Assembly (NCBI GenBank): GCA_965644315.1
Contig: CBFFRQ010000056.1
Location: 248,001-312,000, forward strand
Length of the DNA stretch: 64,000 nt
DNA from: Caecitellus pseudoparvulus
Lineage: Eukaryota; Bigyra: Bicosoecida
Direction: 5' to 3'
Part shown: piece by piece, positions 62,301 to 64,000 of the stretch
Layout of the letters: the number at the start of each line of letters is the position of its first letter
Numbering within the stretch: position 1 is the first letter of the stretch
Notes under the pieces: model-generated
Databases searched by the model: none
Seen by the model: only the letters and a program-made list of their open reading frames with translations
Told to the model about the DNA's origin: nothing
Program-made: the position numbers and the translations under genes

Positions 62301-62945
62301 TGAGGCTGAGCCGCCTGGGCTGCCCATGAGTGAACCCTCCGTCATGCTACGGCCTCGCAGGAAGGGTGCCGGCCGTCCTGGAGGCGAGGTACGAACTGGC
62401 GACGCCTGCTCCTTCCCAGCCCCCGCACCTGCGCCTGCCCCATGCCACGTTGCAGATGTTTCGTCCAGCTGTTGCTGTGCGGAGGCTTGTTGCGGCCTGC
62501 TGGATATGTCGGGTCCACTGAGCAGCGCCCAAACAAAGTTCCGTTCAGGCTCAGCAGGGTCATCCTCAGACTGACAAACAGCTTGTCGCAGGCCGGGCCC
62601 CCACAAGGACACTGCCTGAATTACTTCTTCTGGGCGGCACGTGTGGGAAGCAAAGACGACGAGAAACGTGCCAGACACCACGACGAACCTCCTGTGCCAC
62701 TCATATGAGACACGGGATCCCCGAAAAGCCGATCTGGATGTACTGGATACACGCTGCTGAAGGTAACCGGAGAAGGCAGTCCCAGATGGTAGGGGTGGCC
62801 ACACAGCAGTCGGCCACTCCTTGTGAAGCCAGCGGAAAGGGTGGAGGGGGCCAACCCACTTGGTACTCTGGTACCACTTGCTGGCGTGCACGTCATGGGA
62901 GGGGTCTTGCACCGCATGCGCGGGCTCAAACTGGCTAGCAGACAT
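59391..62945 (-). CDS. PH domain-Ser/Thr protein kinase
   Basis: 1184 aa from ATG 62945. The frame is open upstream to 63047 but only with a TTG, and a 5' intron before SGYLQQRV is possible. The PH domain begins SGYLQQRVSS ... YEWHRRFVVVSGTFLVVF and closes after a 160-residue Ser/Ala/Gly insert with ALLFQASDAFDLREWVATVNAQ. The kinase domain covers about 490-1090: LGSGAFGSVVMG (glycine loop), DPVAIKV (Lys), IVHRDVKPDN (catalytic loop), LDYGFSR (DYG in place of DFG), GTKYAAAPEIW (APE) and VDSWGLGIITHMLL. Large inserts separate the VAIK-to-alphaC region and HRD from DYG. Closest by eye to CAMK/AGC-like kinases; the family is not assigned. Membrane recruitment through PH is inferred. The C-terminal tail is Pro/Ala-rich (RAPPPPPKRPP). 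Confidence 0.9.
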   Translation of the reverse strand: MSASQFEPAHAVQDPSHDVHASKWYQSTKWVGPLHPFRWLHKEWPTAVWPPLPSGTAFSGYLQQRVSSTSRSAFRGSRVSYEWHRRFVVVSGTFLVVFASHTCRPEEVIQAVSLWGPGLRQAVCQSEDDPAEPERNFVWALLSGPDISSRPQQASAQQQLDETSATWHGAGAGAGAGKEQASPVRTSPPGRPAPFLRGRSMTEGSLMGSPGGSASDVGAAIAAKAAAARAARLASSGSASPVHTSRKRAGTLTGRLSRADSNLSTDCWGGILATPQREPTALLFQASDAFDLREWVATVNAQVHAARITPVTVHTSTCPHIASMVLEGAAPPVLAMATSDLRLPPPATTALAALLSVPDAASIEPVPDSGEPAPEFQGSNPLSQAVSGKARRPSLMLSLLRASDPESGGSTSSPSPSPVLDRSSAFRQVAAQAAARSLPFLYPADSDASAPAPASPSPQQGSPRSARLLRASSFGSESVLPPLAPSLTPWGCSMQPLVGIQRRQTLGSGAFGSVVMGTAPGSGDPVAIKVTEKPPADDSKRWKVLLGEATAFERMRLAALSMSHPLVFGAPASRTVALTQHPNLVPLYTPKPGSSSQLASGAGRGWAAFSPAKGRPAPGLAPPLMLPAGGGDAWDARNCLYSHSAALPHYGIAEDDEFVYYTMPTVEGKDLVALLTSPADRAEHLGPVYEEAARIAPPVRSHAQPVAGSPVRGPMPSPGQGAPFALTPAMGDGTGLGLPLAIVRILVRDVARALASLHRMGIVHRDVKPDNVHAVPAAASASLLTASASLDASNGALRKTLRLGALAGGKGKQGASDERGSRQPLCPPVDAAGQPVPPSSRLRAVLLDYGFSRVWRLGTDLTLLQRHGPDLSQQTSKQPELEHQRGLAASDRAISRGTRQVLSWGSALASYAHPSFTSPGIVATTSQQTSGAALAPSSQTSFPNIQDDPWRMSTLFGTKYAAAPEIWSKTQYTRAVDSWGLGIITHMLLFASQPFKEFGGAAEHKGRIMRGEFLRPEPAWSALPQSARDLLEGLLQPDPAKRLAVEMVEFHPFVQELEADEAAIMAAAVGSVSEQRAGSASTVGTHSSLSAARELSPPASPAPKALLVAITGGGVSDVPKPYRGSVTPTSLAEAARGPRHFRFSAPAASRGEKGSESSPVQDVRAAAARAPPPPPKRPPTAPPH

Positions 62946-63299
62946 ACAAAGCGTTGCTGCCCTGTCGCCCGCTCTGGTCGATGCTGGCTTGCACCACTTG
63001 GTGCAGCTGCGGAAGTTGAAGGGGACGCACCTGCACCCCTCGCGCAAGCCTGGGAGCCGTGGATCAAACGGGCAGGAAGGCAGGAAACAAGCCTAGCTTC
63101 AAGCGGTATTCTATCCCTTTTTTGTTGTTCGGGGCTTCACATCTTGTGGCTCTCATGTATTGTCTGCGCTGCGTGGCTGGGCAGCAGCGCCGGTTGCCAG
63201 GGAGAAGAGGACACAAGCTGCATTTCAACAAATCCGGACAGGCTGTTGTCCCGCTGCTGACCCAGAGAGGACTGCAACAGAGGAACACTGTCGTACACC
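62946..63299. other. Gap between ARP4-like stop and PH-kinase start, same strand
   Basis: 354 nt between the stop of the ARP4-like gene and the start of the PH-kinase gene. It should hold the former's 3' UTR and the latter's promoter and 5' UTR. The kinase frame remains open for another 34 codons without an ATG. Nothing else was recognised. Confidence 0.45.
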
Positions 63300-64000
63300 C
63301 TACAAGCAACGGCGTTCAACGATACCGGCTCCATCCTCCTCGTATTCAGCCTTGGAGATCCAGAGTTGCTGGAACGTGCCGAGGGACGAGAGTACCGAGC
63401 CTCCCATCCACACGCCGAACCGCTGCTCCAGCCGACCTGGAGTCAAAACTCGCGGTTTGAAGGCTTGGGGGAGCATGCGGCCCAGCTCAGAGGCAAACCT
63501 GCTCGTGAGGCCTGGGACAAGGGAGCCCCCACCCGTTACCAGCACGTTGGACGCCAGTGCTTGCCTAAGCTCAGGGTCACAGGCAGACAGCGCAGTGTTG
63601 GCCATGCGGTGAATGGGCTGAGGAAACACCGTTGTCCCAGTCAGGGTCGTGATGGACCGGGGAAATCGGCTCTTTCGGTGCAGCATGATGCGCGCCATGG
63701 CTTGGTGCACTGGGGATAGGGCGGATGCCAGTCCAGGCACAGCACCGAAGTCCACCATGTTGCTATTGTTCAAGCGGGCACCCACAACCATGTATGTGAT
63801 GAGTGGAGCAGGCTCAAAAAGCACCTCTCCGACACAGCGCGCCTCGTGCTCCAGTGCCAGGGGGCTTGTGGAGGCTGCCGCTCCGGGCACGTGGTAGGCA
63901 GTGCTTTCTTCCAGGGATTCGTCACCCTGGTCTTCTGAGCCGCTCGTCGGTGTTTCCACATCATGGCTTTCGCCCACCACCGCGGCTCCTGCAGCTGTGC
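63300..64000 (-). CDS. Actin-related protein, ARP4/ACTL6 type (N-terminus beyond window)
   Basis: The C-terminal 232 residues of an actin-fold protein; the frame is open to the right edge, so the start lies outside. The actin-family signature SNVLVTGGGSLVPGLTSRFA is followed by WMGGSVLSSLGTFQQLWISK and AEYEEDGAGIVERRC. The FQQ.WISK.EYEE.G...VER.C ending is that of ARP4/BAF53 more than of conventional actin, whose end is a different SGPSIVHRKCF type. ARP4 is a nuclear subunit of SWI/SNF, INO80, SWR1 and NuA4 chromatin complexes. An acidic, Ser-rich insert (SGSEDQGDESLEES) sits before the conserved part, where ARP4 proteins commonly vary. No intron is seen in this part. Confidence 0.82.
   Translation of the reverse strand, partial: TAAGAAVVGESHDVETPTSGSEDQGDESLEESTAYHVPGAAASTSPLALEHEARCVGEVLFEPAPLITYMVVGARLNNSNMVDFGAVPGLASALSPVHQAMARIMLHRKSRFPRSITTLTGTTVFPQPIHRMANTALSACDPELRQALASNVLVTGGGSLVPGLTSRFASELGRMLPQAFKPRVLTPGRLEQRFGVWMGGSVLSSLGTFQQLWISKAEYEEDGAGIVERRCL

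Overview
The window is nuclear DNA from a GC-rich, gene-dense unicellular eukaryote. Coding sequences are interrupted by short spliceosomal introns, mostly 59-101 nt, with GTG/GTA/GTT donors and (C)AG acceptors. Intergenic gaps are tiny, and many proteins carry very long Ala/Ser/Pro/Gly-rich inserts. No prokaryotic operon, plastid gene, rRNA, tRNA, CRISPR array or transposon was recognised. Hybrid histidine kinases, a WASH-complex subunit, a UFM1 ligase, an EF-hand/WD40 giant and PH-domain signalling proteins together fit a protist such as a heterotrophic stramenopile-type flagellate. The lineage cannot be fixed from this window alone.

Layout. 1-6148 (-): multi-pass membrane sensor histidine kinase, running off the left edge. 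6389-8518 (-): pyruvate kinase, 7 exons. 8995-13158 (+): WASHC2/FAM21-like WASH-complex subunit with a tail of near-identical 96-nt repeats. 13326-14824 (+): unrecognised, probably mitochondrial protein. 14904-17118 (+): Y-family DNA polymerase eta with an NZF-type zinc finger. 17349-22031 (+): ATAD5/Elg1-type PCNA unloader with an IPT/TIG-like module. 22053-24374 (-): PAS-histidine kinase-receiver hybrid with an acylation-type N terminus. 24848-26060 (+): secreted prolyl 4-hydroxylase. 26098-27603 (-): coiled-coil protein. 27756-31171 (-): six-TM cyclic-nucleotide-binding-type K+ channel. 31525-35628 (+): PH-PP2C phosphatase. 35771-39307 (+): SH3-containing low-complexity protein. 39456-43095 (+): UFL1-like UFM1 E3 ligase. 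43384-55866 (+): 4160-codon EF-hand/WD40 protein. 56035-59364 (+): WDR59-like GATOR2 fragment. 59391-62945 (-): PH-protein kinase. 63300-64000 (-): C terminus of an ARP4/ACTL6-type actin-related protein, running off the right edge.

Genes are interleaved on both strands and are not operonic. Three convergent pairs have stop codons only 21-37 nt apart, so their 3' UTRs must overlap. Functional themes recur without implying co-regulation: signalling (two histidine kinases, PH-phosphatase, PH-kinase, channel), replication and damage tolerance (two adjacent PCNA-linked genes, pol eta and ATAD5), endosome and nutrient signalling (WASHC2, WDR59-like), and ER protein modification (prolyl hydroxylase, UFL1).

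The most unusual items are: a histidine kinase whose DHp hairpin appears to be split by about 1,200 residues; the expanded acidic LFDDDD repeat tail of WASHC2 with WH2-like motifs upstream of it; a TIG-like domain inside a clamp unloader; pol eta with an NZF finger; matched PH-phosphatase and PH-kinase proteins whose PH domains are both split by low-complexity inserts; and a WDR59 relative lacking both the propeller and the zinc modules. Exon boundaries were worked out by hand from reading phase and family similarity. There is no transcript evidence.
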